A stretch of 64,000 nucleotides of DNA from Tenodera sinensis (taxonomy: Eukaryota; Arthropoda; Insecta; Mantodea; Mantidae). A program made the translations under genes and the position numbers. The notes beneath the pieces are model-generated. The model was not told the origin of the DNA and searched no databases. It worked only from the letters and a program-made list of their open reading frames with translations. Shown one piece after another: positions 55,585-64,000 of this stretch; the first letter of the stretch is position 1; each line of letters begins with the position of its first letter. The stretch lies in contig CM060963.1 of the NCBI GenBank assembly GCA_030765045.1, positions 118,109,735 to 118,173,734 of the forward strand. Direction: 5' to 3'.

Positions 55585-58500
55585 GAACTGGGTATCCTAG
55601 TAATGATTGTGATAAGTACTCGGAAATAAATAGTCCTGGAAGGCAAATGATGATACAAAAGAAAAGAGAATGGAAAAATAGAATTGACGAAAACGAAAAA
55701 GTAGGAGATCCACCTAAAATCAAAATTGGAGTAAATGGAAAACAATACAATGCAATTATAGATACGGGATCAAATAGCACAGTATGCTCACAAAATTTTT
55801 ATGATAATTTACAAAGTAGTGGTTTTAAAGTAATGTCTTTACCAGTTAATGGGATATATTGCTCGCTAGCTGTGGGAAAACGAAAAGAGAGAGTAAAATT
55901 TCAAGCAATGATAAATATTGAAATAAATGGGAGAATACTAGGAATTTTATTTCTGATTGTAGGAAGACTTGTGACAGATATTATAATAGGTTGTGATTGT
56001 CTTTATGCCTGGGAAGCTGTGGTGAATTTTAAAAACATGATTGTAGAAATGAAAGTTGAAGATGAGACCATTATAGTGCCTTTTGTGGAAGATAGTAGTT
56101 CAGAAACTATTGTACGAGAAAAAGAGGAAGAAGAAATCCAAGGGGATACATTCTTTGTAGAATATGTTAAAGTAGGAGCTATGGAATTAACTGAAGTAAA
56201 TGTCAAAGAGTACAGTGTCGATAATAAAGAAAATGTAGAATGGGATAAAAATGATTTCATAGACAATTTGAGGTTTTCTGACGCAACTAGGTACTATGAT
56301 AGGGAGAGTAGTGAAGACTTAGAAGAATTGTTGAGGGAAAAGGTAACTCAGGCTGATCAACTAAATGAACAACAGAGGGATAAACTGTTTGAAATATTAA
56401 TCCGAAATAAAGAAGTATTCTCTGAGAAACCTGGTAAATGTAATATTTATACTCATTCGTTTGAAATGATACCCATCAAACCTTTTACACATAAAGCGAG
56501 AGCTATCCCTAGTACAATAAGAGAAGAGGTAGATGCAGTTATAAAGTCAATGTTAGAAGATGAGGTTATTGAAATTTCGAATTCAGAATTTGTGAATCCC
56601 CTATGTATTGTAAATAAGGCCAATGGAAAGATTAGGGTGACATTAGACGCGAGAAAACTAAATCAACATTGTAAACCTGATAGATTTAGACCAGAAAGTG
56701 TAGAGGTAATATTGAACAAATTGCAGAAGGGCAAAATTTTTTCTACTCTAGATCTTACAGCATCTTTTTGGCAGATCCCACTTAGAGAAGATTTAAGAAA
56801 ATATACAGCGTTTTTACATTCAGGGATATTATATCAGTTCCGAGTTTGCGCCTTTGGTATGAATACCAGTGGTAGTGCACTATTAAGAGCTTTGTATGAA
56901 ATTTTTGGAGAAACCATAAAGAAATTTGTAGCTCAGTATGTGGATGATTTTGTAATTTTTTCAGAAAATATAGAGGATCATTTAAATCATATCAATTATG
57001 TGCTTAGTCAGTTAAAGAAAGCAAACATGACAATAAAGCCCAGTAAAACCGCATTCTTTGTGAAACAGACAGAATTTTTAGGTTATGTTATTTCAAATGA
57101 GGGAATCAGGCCTAATCCCGACAGAATTGAAAGCATAAATAAAATACCAGCTCCTAAAAATATAAAACAATTGAGAAGATTTCTTGGCATTCTAAATTAT
57201 CAATCAAGATTTATCCTGGAATATGCAACCGTAGTAGCCCCATTAAGACAACTTTTGAGAAAAGATATGAAATGGCAATGGTCATCAGTAGAAGAAGAAT
57301 CTTTCAAAAAGGTAAAAACATTGTTTGCAGCGTCAATTTTATTGGAAAAACCTAGGGAAGATCTCCCCTACATAATTTATACGGATGCTTCAGGACTTGG
57401 GTATGGTAGTGTCATATTACAAAAAGATGAGGAAGGAAAAGATCACCTCATTGCTGTAGCTTCAAGGGGGCTTTCAAGGACTGAATCACAGGCTTGCACT
57501 ACAGAAAAAGAGATAGCAGCTATTTACTTTGCACTTGTAAAATTTAGGCAATATGTATATAACAACCCAGTAATAGTTTACACAGATCATGTTAGTTTGG
57601 CATTTATGAACTCTTGCAAACTCACAAGCACACGTATTTCTAGATATATACATGAAATCACATCCCATAACATAGAAATCAAACACATAGCAGGAAGTCA
57701 AAATATTTTTAGTGATTTGTTATCAAGGATGAAAACCAATTACACAATACCAGATACAATTAGTGACAACAAACATGATGTAACCATACTATATTTGAAA
57801 ACCTTAGAAGGGACTCAATTAGCTAAAGAATTTCGAAATTTGGAACGATTACAGACAGAGGACGATGAACTTAAGAAATTGAGAGAAAAGGCACAACCAA
57901 TCACAGAAAATCTAAAAGATAATATAGGTATTTATGAGGGAAAAATCTATAAATTTCATGGAAGAATTGAACCTAAATGGAAAGTAATGGTACCAAAAGC
58001 TTTACAAGAGAAACTTATACTTGCTTATCACAAAACACTAGCTCATACAGGTAGTGAAAAGCTAATCATGGTAATTAGTGACCATTTTTATATAAAACAT
58101 TTGGCAAAGAAAGTGAGAAAAATATGTTCAAGCTGTGATTTATGTCAAAGGGCCAAACCATTTAACATCAAATTTGATATAGAACCTCAGACAATCATAA
58201 GAGAAGGGAAAAATGTACTAGTTACTGCTGATGCACATGGGGAGCTACCAGTAGGACAATTTGGATGTAGATATATGTTTGTTCTTCATGATGTTTTTAG
58301 TAAATTTATTAAAATTTATCCTGTTAGGAATATCAGCAGCAAAACATGTGTAGGAAAGATAATAAAAGATTATGTGCCTAAATATGGCAAGATCCAGGCA
58401 ATCTTAACAGATAATGATACAGTTCATCGGAGCAAAATCTTTAAAGAAACCCTAGAAAATCATGAGATAAAGTTATATCATTGTTCCTCATACTTTCCAT

Positions 58501-59054
58501 CAGGGAATCCAACAGAACGTGTCCTCCGAGATATAGGAATTTATTTACGTGTACTTACACATCATAATCACAAGGATTGGGTGAAATATTGTCCATTGAT
58601 AGAAAAGATTATCAATCACACCATTAATGTAACTACTGGGTTTGCCCCAGTAAAATTAATGTTAGGAATTGAACCAGAACCAATATTAACCGGGGTACCA
58701 AAAATACTGAAAATTAATGACATTCAGTTAAGTGAAGAAGAAAGAGCGAAAATTGCTTTTGAACGAATCAAGAAAAAGGCAGAGAAGCGAAAATTAAAGA
58801 AAAAGAGTAGAAAACATAAATGGGAACCTAAGATAGGCGATTGGGTACTAGTTAAAGACCATAAGTTATCAAGTGCCTTGCGAGGTAGGAACAAAAGGAT
58901 GGAATTGTTATATAAAGGTCCTGCAGAAATTATATCCAAATTTGGTTATCATACCTATGAATTAAAAGATGTTAAAAATGAAAAATGTTTGGGAAGGTGG
59001 CATAAACAACTCCTTCGACCATACAAGAAACCGTGTGGTACCTTGGAACCTTGA
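55551..59054 (+). CDS. pol: Pol polyprotein of the LTR retrotransposon (protease, RT, RNase H, integrase)
   Basis: Read after the -1 shift; there is no suitable early ATG, and the open frame runs to the stop at 59052-59054. Numbering from the slip site: aspartic protease with DTGSNSTVCS at about residue 71; RT with LDLTASFWQIPL and the catalytic YVDDFVIF at about 463; RNase H with YTDASGLGYG at about 610. The integrase zinc finger HHCC (YHKTLAHTGS, CSSCDLCQ) lies at about 826-862. The integrase core has Asp at about 893 (TADAHGELP) and 954 (LTDNDT) and Glu at 989 (GNPTERV), a D-34-E spacing, one residue shorter than the usual 35. The tail is basic (KKKAEKRKLKKKSRKHKW) and then GRWHKQLLRPY. 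No internal stop. It copies RNA to DNA and inserts it. Confidence 0.95.
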   Translation, partial: KRQTRSNAPSVRTGYPSNDCDKYSEINSPGRQMMIQKKREWKNRIDENEKVGDPPKIKIGVNGKQYNAIIDTGSNSTVCSQNFYDNLQSSGFKVMSLPVNGIYCSLAVGKRKERVKFQAMINIEINGRILGILFLIVGRLVTDIIIGCDCLYAWEAVVNFKNMIVEMKVEDETIIVPFVEDSSSETIVREKEEEEIQGDTFFVEYVKVGAMELTEVNVKEYSVDNKENVEWDKNDFIDNLRFSDATRYYDRESSEDLEELLREKVTQADQLNEQQRDKLFEILIRNKEVFSEKPGKCNIYTHSFEMIPIKPFTHKARAIPSTIREEVDAVIKSMLEDEVIEISNSEFVNPLCIVNKANGKIRVTLDARKLNQHCKPDRFRPESVEVILNKLQKGKIFSTLDLTASFWQIPLREDLRKYTAFLHSGILYQFRVCAFGMNTSGSALLRALYEIFGETIKKFVAQYVDDFVIFSENIEDHLNHINYVLSQLKKANMTIKPSKTAFFVKQTEFLGYVISNEGIRPNPDRIESINKIPAPKNIKQLRRFLGILNYQSRFILEYATVVAPLRQLLRKDMKWQWSSVEEESFKKVKTLFAASILLEKPREDLPYIIYTDASGLGYGSVILQKDEEGKDHLIAVASRGLSRTESQACTTEKEIAAIYFALVKFRQYVYNNPVIVYTDHVSLAFMNSCKLTSTRISRYIHEITSHNIEIKHIAGSQNIFSDLLSRMKTNYTIPDTISDNKHDVTILYLKTLEGTQLAKEFRNLERLQTEDDELKKLREKAQPITENLKDNIGIYEGKIYKFHGRIEPKWKVMVPKALQEKLILAYHKTLAHTGSEKLIMVISDHFYIKHLAKKVRKICSSCDLCQRAKPFNIKFDIEPQTIIREGKNVLVTADAHGELPVGQFGCRYMFVLHDVFSKFIKIYPVRNISSKTCVGKIIKDYVPKYGKIQAILTDNDTVHRSKIFKETLENHEIKLYHCSSYFPSGNPTERVLRDIGIYLRVLTHHNHKDWVKYCPLIEKIINHTINVTTGFAPVKLMLGIEPEPILTGVPKILKINDIQLSEEERAKIAFERIKKKAEKRKLKKKSRKHKWEPKIGDWVLVKDHKLSSALRGRNKRMELLYKGPAEIISKFGYHTYELKDVKNEKCLGRWHKQLLRPYKKPCGTLEP

Positions 59055-59822
59055 TTTAATGTAAAAAAATTCGAAGTGTCATTTGTCTATTGGCGCCCAA
59101 TCAGCTTTGAGATAAAATGTAAATGTTAGCTTACTTGAAAATCATATATTGGTTAGGTACTTACACATTCATGAAAAATGCAGAATGTGAATTGCTATAT
59201 ACTACAAAGAGCTTAAAAATATATTGTATAGAGCTCACAATAACAGCTTCAGAAAGATTGTTAAAATGTTCATTTCCGCATAGAGAGAAAACAGAATATT
59301 TACTTTGTAAACATTTGTTAAAATATTTAGATGTATAGATAGTTATCACAGCAAGACAAAGAAAGAACTTGTCTGAAGAGTGTAATGGATTTATATAAAT
59401 ATATGTACATTTTAGTGCTTAAAGGATCTAGTACAGATATGTGTTACAATAACAAAAGTGAAAAATCACAGTGCAAGTGATAGTGAGAGCGAAGTGAGCA
59501 AACATGAACTAAAAGAAGGAAGTATAAAGAAAGACTCTTGAAATTTAACCTTTATATAAAAGCTTCACAGAAGAAACCATAACATATTGTAATTAGTATT
59601 TAAGGATTAATGTTTAGTCAAGTGTACAATTGTTTGTCATGTTAAAAGATTAAGGAGAAAATATGTTAATAACCAATTTCAAAAACAGTGTAATTGAAAA
59701 TTGTATATAATGGGAGTGTTGCCGATTATTCAAAATACAGGAGTAATTTTTAATTTTTCTTTCGGGCAAGACATTTACATTATTTTATTATGAAATAATA
59801 AAATAACATAAATGGGGGCATT
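59055..59822 (+). other. 3' untranslated region and polypurine-like tract of the LTR element
   Basis: AT-rich, with short ORFs only, so no env. AATGGGGGCA (59811-59820) just before the 3' LTR is the likely plus-strand primer tract, though interrupted by CATT before the LTR start. Confidence 0.75.
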
Positions 59823-60563
59823 TGATACCGAAATTTAGATTTCCAATCGAATGGGCTTGATAAAGACACGTTTTAATTTAATTGCCAGATGTGAGATTTG
59901 CGATAAGTGTTGAGTAATAACAAATGTAGATAATAGAGTAGGAAGTGTTGTAAGGTGAGCAAGATATGAGTAAATAATAGTCGTTAAATTTGTAGGATAA
60001 ACACATTATTGGTTTGAAATTAACGAGTCATGACGTCATACCCTATGGTTTGAAATCAGTAAAAATTCAGGTTTGCTAACCTTAAAAGTCGCGCGATATA
60101 TTTAATAAAATATAAAGTAAATATCGTTTAATCATAAAAAGGTAATTATATATTCGAAATTCAAAAAAAAGAACATGTTATAATAGAAAGGGACATTTCT
60201 AAATTGCGGGAAAAGGAAATAGCATTTTGGATACGAGGCTTTCTTGGATGACGTCATGACATTCAAAAGTGGAGAGAACGGTTTCTTAGCGTGGGTAAGA
60301 GAGAAAGCGTCACTACTCAGCCCAGACCAGTACTGCGGGTTGTGCTGTGCGGACGTGAATGCGATTCCTCTACATATACAATCGGCATAGCTTCCGAAAG
60401 TATCTAAGATGCAATAAACAATATATAAAAGGTTTTCTTGGGTAGTCTATTCTATAAAACACCTGCGCGTACCCGAGATAAAGAGATCTCATCCTGAGCT
60501 AGCCCGGAACGAACCAAATCAACGGGCGATCCAACAACGAGGACACAACGACTTTCCGCCTCA
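59823..60563 (+). repeat. 3' LTR (741 bp)
   Basis: Differs from the 5' LTR by A for G at 59887, G for A at 60047, and one extra A in the run near 60170. Ends CGCCTCA, followed by the TSD copy GTTG. Confidence 0.96.
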
Positions 60564-60790
60564 GTTGATTCAGAAAACGCTACTTGCAAAAAAAGCAATA
60601 GAAAATGCATGTGGCCAAGAAGAAGTGAAATGCAGGTAAAGAATACATCAGTTTAAAAACCAAACATGTAGTAAAGGCACACACCAGAGGTAGAATAAGA
60701 GGCAGCAGCAGATGATGATACTTTACATTACTAACATACTCTGGTTCCTCACGGTACAACACAACACAGACCCTCTGCTTACTAGGGTTT

Positions 60791-60905
60791 GTGAGCGGAG
60801 TGCCTAGTGAGCAGAGGGTCGTGGTTCAAATCCCAGCTATGGCGTTGAATTTTTCACTTCGATTCTACCTCTCAAAAAGCTCCATTTTTGCATTTGAGAG
60901 AATGT
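60791..60905 (+). mobile_element. tRNA-derived SINE, fifth family, second copy
   Basis: Box B (GTGGTTCAAATCCCAG) is followed by TGGCGTTGAATTTTT and TTCTACCTCTCAAAAAGCTCC, as in the copy at 48530-48665. The head before box B is diverged and box A is poor. Confidence 0.78.
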
Positions 60906-61824
60906 AGCCAAAATAAAAAGAATCATTTAAGAAATGCCTGATTAAAACTTTCAAAAAAGTCCCCCACGCCAAGCTATTCCTCAAATGGAAAATATGTTGC
61001 TATCTTTTATTTTCTCCTAAACTGGGTCGTGACTTTGACTAAAATATCATATGTCTGAGTTAAGCCAGAATTAGAAATGAAATACAAGGTGGCCATAGTC
61101 AAAGGTGAGGTGTTTGAGGGATCATAAGTAAATAATAGTAAGGCCAAATAAATTGAAATTTGGTATACATATGTTTCAGACATTGGAAATTCCATTTTGA
61201 GAAGAAGGAAGAAATTGTTAAAAAATCACCAGCAGAGGATGTAGTGGTCCTATACAGGGATATGATAGCTTAACATCCAAACAGAGCTGATAATATGAAT
61301 AATAGATCCACCTTCATTAGAGTTATAATAATGCAGAATAATATGAAATTACAAAATAAAAGCAGAGTCAATTTAAAATTTTTGAAACTTGTACACAGTG
61401 AAACAAATAAATTATAGAAAATAAATCCACATTAAGCACTCATAATGCTCCACTTACCAAATTAGTGGCAGGGCATGTTTTCAGAATCTATTGTCACCTT
61501 GAAATACTAAACATCAATGCTTAATATAAATCCATTTTCCATAATTTAAAACCAGGATTATCTATGATTGTTAGCAGTATTTTTGTCTCTAAAAAGTTAA
61601 GTCTCTTCTAGTTGCACGAGACTTTACTTAAAAACTTCTTTATAACCCGAAAACTGTATCTGAGACCTAGTTACTGTAAAGCTGAGTAAATCTGTCCTGC
61701 TTGATCATCCTCTAAAGAAAGGTACTTTAAATGCAAAATGAAATGAAGAGCATTGATTTATGTTATTCTACTTTCCTTTCTTGCTCCAGTTACAGAAACC
61801 ATTCAATAAGACAACAGTACTTAC
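60906..61824. other. FBXL4 intron, no recognised gene
   Basis: Nothing recognisable. Confidence 0.45.
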
Positions 61825-61990
61825 CACCATCCAAGATCAACCTCTTGTAACTTCTTACATTTTCGCAGTGCTCGTACTCCTGCAGGAGTTAAACTATATG
61901 TTTTCCAAAAATCAACAGAGACCAGCTCTTTGTTGTGTGTTGCTAACGTCTGTGCAATGTCATCCATACTGGAAATATGTACACAAGAAC
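61825..61990 (-). CDS. FBXL4: F-box/LRR-repeat protein 4 (FBXL4-like), internal exon
   Basis: A 166-bp exon on the minus strand. It has acceptor TTTGTGTTTTACAG and donor GTAAGT (61824-61819). It starts with two bases of a split codon, then SCVHISSMDDIAQTLATHNK, then ELVSVDFWKTYSLTPAGVRA and KKLQEVDLGW, and ends with TG of the split Cys codon. DDIAQ-L---N-EL-S-D-W and L-E-DLGWC are strongly reminiscent of the middle LRRs of FBXL4 as I know them. The next exon is 16.5 kb away (45158-45349); the intron between carries the LTR retrotransposon and other elements. Earlier exons, with the F-box, must lie beyond 62 kb, probably outside the window, since none was recognised in 62-64 kb. Confidence 0.9.
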
Positions 61991-62149
61991 CTGTAAAACA
62001 CAAAGAATGAAACATTTTATTCATATCTGGAGAAATAAATAAATCAAGATTTTGCAAAATTTTATCTAATGAAATGATATGCCACTAAACTGATAATACA
62101 CAGCACGTTCATTTATCTACGGGGAGAGTTGAAGTGATGTGCGGGTGGA

Positions 62150-62770
62150 ATCAATCAGACCGCTTACCATACTATATGAGAGACTTGCTGTGTGAATAGT
62201 TGCTTCAATGTGAAACAAGATGAATTATGATACCTACAGGGCTTTCGAATTGGTTCTTCATCGCTGCACGGCCTTTTGCCTATGTGAGTTTGAAGCTGCT
62301 GCGTCCGGGTTTGCCGCTACTAACAAGCCGCACATAAAACATGCATAAAAATCTTACCTTATAGAAAATGCTGGCAATGTAGTGAACGATGGTTTAATCG
62401 ATTCGTTCTTTTCAGATGAGGCATGGTTTCATCTAAATGGTCATGTGAACACTTATAACAGTCGGTATTGGGCATTTCAAGATCAACATCGCGTTCGAGA
62501 AATCCCTCATTATGATCGGAGATTTGGAGTTTGGTGTGCTGTTAGCGTGACGCATAATTGGTCCAATATTTTACGACCAGACTGTAAATAAAGAGAGGTA
62601 CCGAAATGACATTTTGATCCCATTTTTTTGTGAACTGACAGAAGAAGAGAAATCATATGGGTGTTTTCAACAAGATTCTGCTACTGCAAGTACAGACCAT
62701 GAATAAAATGAGGGAAGTGTTTGAAGATAGAGTGATTAGTGCTGGTATATGGCCCTCTCGCTCCTAAAGC
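62150..62770 (+). pseudogene. Mariner/Tc1-type transposase fragment
   Basis: The frame 62382-62588 reads FFSDEAWFHLNGHVNTYNSR, then FGVWCAVSVTHNW. After shifts it reads GCFQQDSATAS (about 62660) and VFEDRVISAG (about 62715). SDEAWFHL holds the second catalytic Asp, and FQQDSA is the usual middle block of a family of insect mariner-like transposases. Upstream (62150-62380) is decayed N-terminal sequence. No terminal inverted repeats were found. The position between FBXL4 exons is consistent with intronic debris. Inactive. Confidence 0.8.
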
Positions 62771-62959
62771 ATCCAGCGGACCTTCTTCACATCAGTAGCA
62801 GACTTAACATCATATCATCTGCTTCAAATTGGTTCCAAACAACGTGCTGCATTCTTTGACATTCAACTTTCAGCGTCAAATTGGCTTCCCGACATGGGGC
62901 AAATTTTGGCGACAAACTGGCTTCCCAACGTGAGACAACATATTAGCGACAAACGTGTT

Positions 62960-63500
62960 CATCTTTTTATTTCCATCCAACAATGCCTGATTGAAACCTT
63001 GTTGACATCACATGACACACTCCTCCCTAACTCCTTCTATAGTAAAAACTCATGAATCTAACCATTCCCTGTACAAATATTGCTGGTTATGAGTCCCTAT
63101 CATGACAATGACCAACATGGTATTTGGACAAGAACTACAATTACCATGTGACCTGTTGTTTGACATGCCGCCTGATGCTAACCAGCTGGCAATGAATTGT
63201 CGGGGACTAATAGGTTGGAAGATATCCATTATCTTGCCAGGGAGCATCTGAAGCTAGCACGTGACCGGAAGAAGGCGTGCTAAGACTGTCTAGTGAACAG
63301 TGCCAGGTTCCAGGAGGGTGACTTTGTTTGGCTCTACCATCCCACGAGATTAAGGGGAAGTTGTTGAAGCTGAATATTTCTGGAATGGGCCGTAAGAGGT
63401 AATCACTGGTATTAATGAAGTTGTATACTACATTCAGTGTCAACACTGAGGGAAGCTAAGGGTGGCTCATCTTGATAGTCTTGTTGCATATCAAGGAGCC
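62960..63500 (+). pseudogene. Gypsy integrase C-terminal remnant (different family)
   Basis: The plus strand, with many stops, reads LLFDMPPDANQLAGN-like sequence (about 63150), then HYLAREHLKLARDRKKA (about 63225-63275) and FQEGDFVWLYHPTRLRG (about 63308-63358). It ends LREAKGGSS-like at about 63455. The series P-DLLF, ARE-L--A-----, F--GD-VWL--P is the end of the integrase of mdg1/412-like Gypsy elements. It is unrelated in sequence to the young element at 52.6-60.6 kb and is much older. Confidence 0.75.
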
Positions 63501-63800
63501 TTCAGGTGAACAGTCTGATGCAGTAGCTATAGTCCAAGGTTATTAAGAGATTGGTACCAGGCAGTTGGAGAGATAAACAGAATAAATATATGCAGAACTC
63601 TTGCCCAGTGTAAACACCAGAAGTATTATCCACAAATAGTCAAAAACTTCTGAGTTTTCCTTACCCCCACTTCCAGATTGTGTGTGTTTGACATTGTTGT
63701 CAAAACCTTCAATGGCTATATAAGCCAGCATGTTTATAAACAATCAGTGAGTTAGTAAGTGCATTTCTGGTGCAATAAAAAGTGCTCTTTTCCGAGCAAG
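63500..63800 (+). repeat. Possible 3' LTR of the decayed Gypsy remnant
   Basis: Directly after the integrase tail come GGCTATATAAGCC (about 63713), a TATA-like box, and GCAATAAAAAG (about 63772), a poly-A signal. The spacing is usual for an LTR, but no second copy is in the window to confirm it. Confidence 0.45.
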
Positions 63801-64000
63801 TCCATGACGACTACTGTAACATGTAGTGAATGCTGCTACTGCAGGAGAGATGGAGAAGTCTTGTGTTTGATTCCCCAGCAAGTGAACCCTCCACAAGAAG
63901 GAGTATTTCTTTATGTTGCTATGTCACAAAGAAAGTAAAGTGATGGTGACAACCATGTTAAGCAACAATGCAAAGTTGAATTAGATCACATTAGCAAGGT
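63801..64000. other. No recognised gene
   Basis: TTTGATTCCCCAGCAAGTG at about 63868 resembles box B and the following word of the third SINE family (15180-15481). Too short and diverged to call. Confidence 0.3.

Larger units (their letters stand above)
52641..60563 (+). mobile_element. Gypsy-type LTR retrotransposon, apparently complete, no env
   Basis: It has LTRs with TG...CA ends at 52641-53380 and 59823-60563, and GTTG at 52637-52640 and 60564-60567 (4-bp TSD). A primer-binding site lies two bases after the 5' LTR and a G-rich polypurine-like tract just before the 3' LTR. gag (669 codons) and pol (protease, RT, RNase H, integrase) are open throughout. The LTRs differ by two substitutions (52705/59887 and 52865/60047) and one A in an A-run, so the insertion is recent. 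It lies in the FBXL4 intron in the opposite orientation. The domain order protease-RT-RNase H-integrase places it in Ty3/Gypsy. About 770 bp after pol carry no envelope ORF. Confidence 0.96.

Noticed and set aside
59123..59338. Short ORF after pol as an env gene
   Set aside because: Only 71 codons, no signal peptide, fusion or transmembrane pattern; antisense ORFs overlap it.

Overview
This window looks like AT-rich arthropod, most likely insect, nuclear DNA. The signs are spliced coding exons with GT/AG sites, microsatellites, and a very high load of nested transposable elements: Gypsy, Penelope-like, several LINE lineages, hAT, P-like, piggyBac-like, Harbinger, mariner, and tRNA-derived SINEs with target-site duplications (TSDs). 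No operons, CRISPR arrays or bacterial genes are visible. I cannot name the species; a blattodean or similar large-genome insect would fit.

The only host gene I recognise with confidence is the 3' end of an FBXL4-like F-box/leucine-rich-repeat gene on the minus strand. It has three exons (61825-61990, 45158-45349, 42108-42249) that join in phase. The first intron is about 16.5 kb and carries a nearly intact Gypsy-type LTR retrotransposon (52641-60563) in antisense orientation, with 740/741-bp LTRs differing at three positions and a GTTG TSD. Its gag and pol overlap in a -1 arrangement, with a canonical GGGAAAC slippery heptamer and a potential downstream stem/pseudoknot. Two weaker host-exon candidates are at 2607-2723 (minus) and 38092-38246 (plus).

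0-5.9 kb: a LINE 3' fragment, non-coding DNA and a long AAT microsatellite. 5.9-13.05 kb: a hAT-like element with matching ends, split by two SINEs and a roughly 5-kb LINE (ORF1 with zinc knuckles; ORF2 with endonuclease, RT and RNase H). 13.4-17.1 kb: a second hAT element split by a small MITE and by a TIR element that itself holds a SINE. 17.5-22.2 kb: a SINE and a Jockey-like LINE split by a hairpin element and by a tandem array of about 570-bp units. 23.6-24.7 kb: a 1.05-kb TIR element with a 9-bp TSD. 24.7-26.9 kb: hAT and LINE remnants.

27.0-30.9 kb: a THAP-domain, P-like element carrying an inserted Penelope-like element whose 5' end is an inverted copy of its own 3' end, flanked by a 12-bp TSD. 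31-38 kb: SINEs, LINE pieces, a second Penelope remnant, and a P2RX7_C-domain ORF broken by a LINE insertion. 38.4-43.7 kb: a 40-bp LINE-tail insertion, a foldback MITE, a 1.27-kb piggyBac-like element with TTAA ends, and a LINE ORF1 split by a 323-bp foldback with a 19-bp TSD. 44-52.6 kb: FBXL4 intron with Harbinger, SINE, MITE and LINE fragments. 60.6-64 kb: SINE, the FBXL4 exon, a mariner fragment and a decayed Gypsy pol tail with a possible LTR.

Most ORFs here are broken transposon genes. The main exceptions are the LTR element's gag and pol, which are open throughout.
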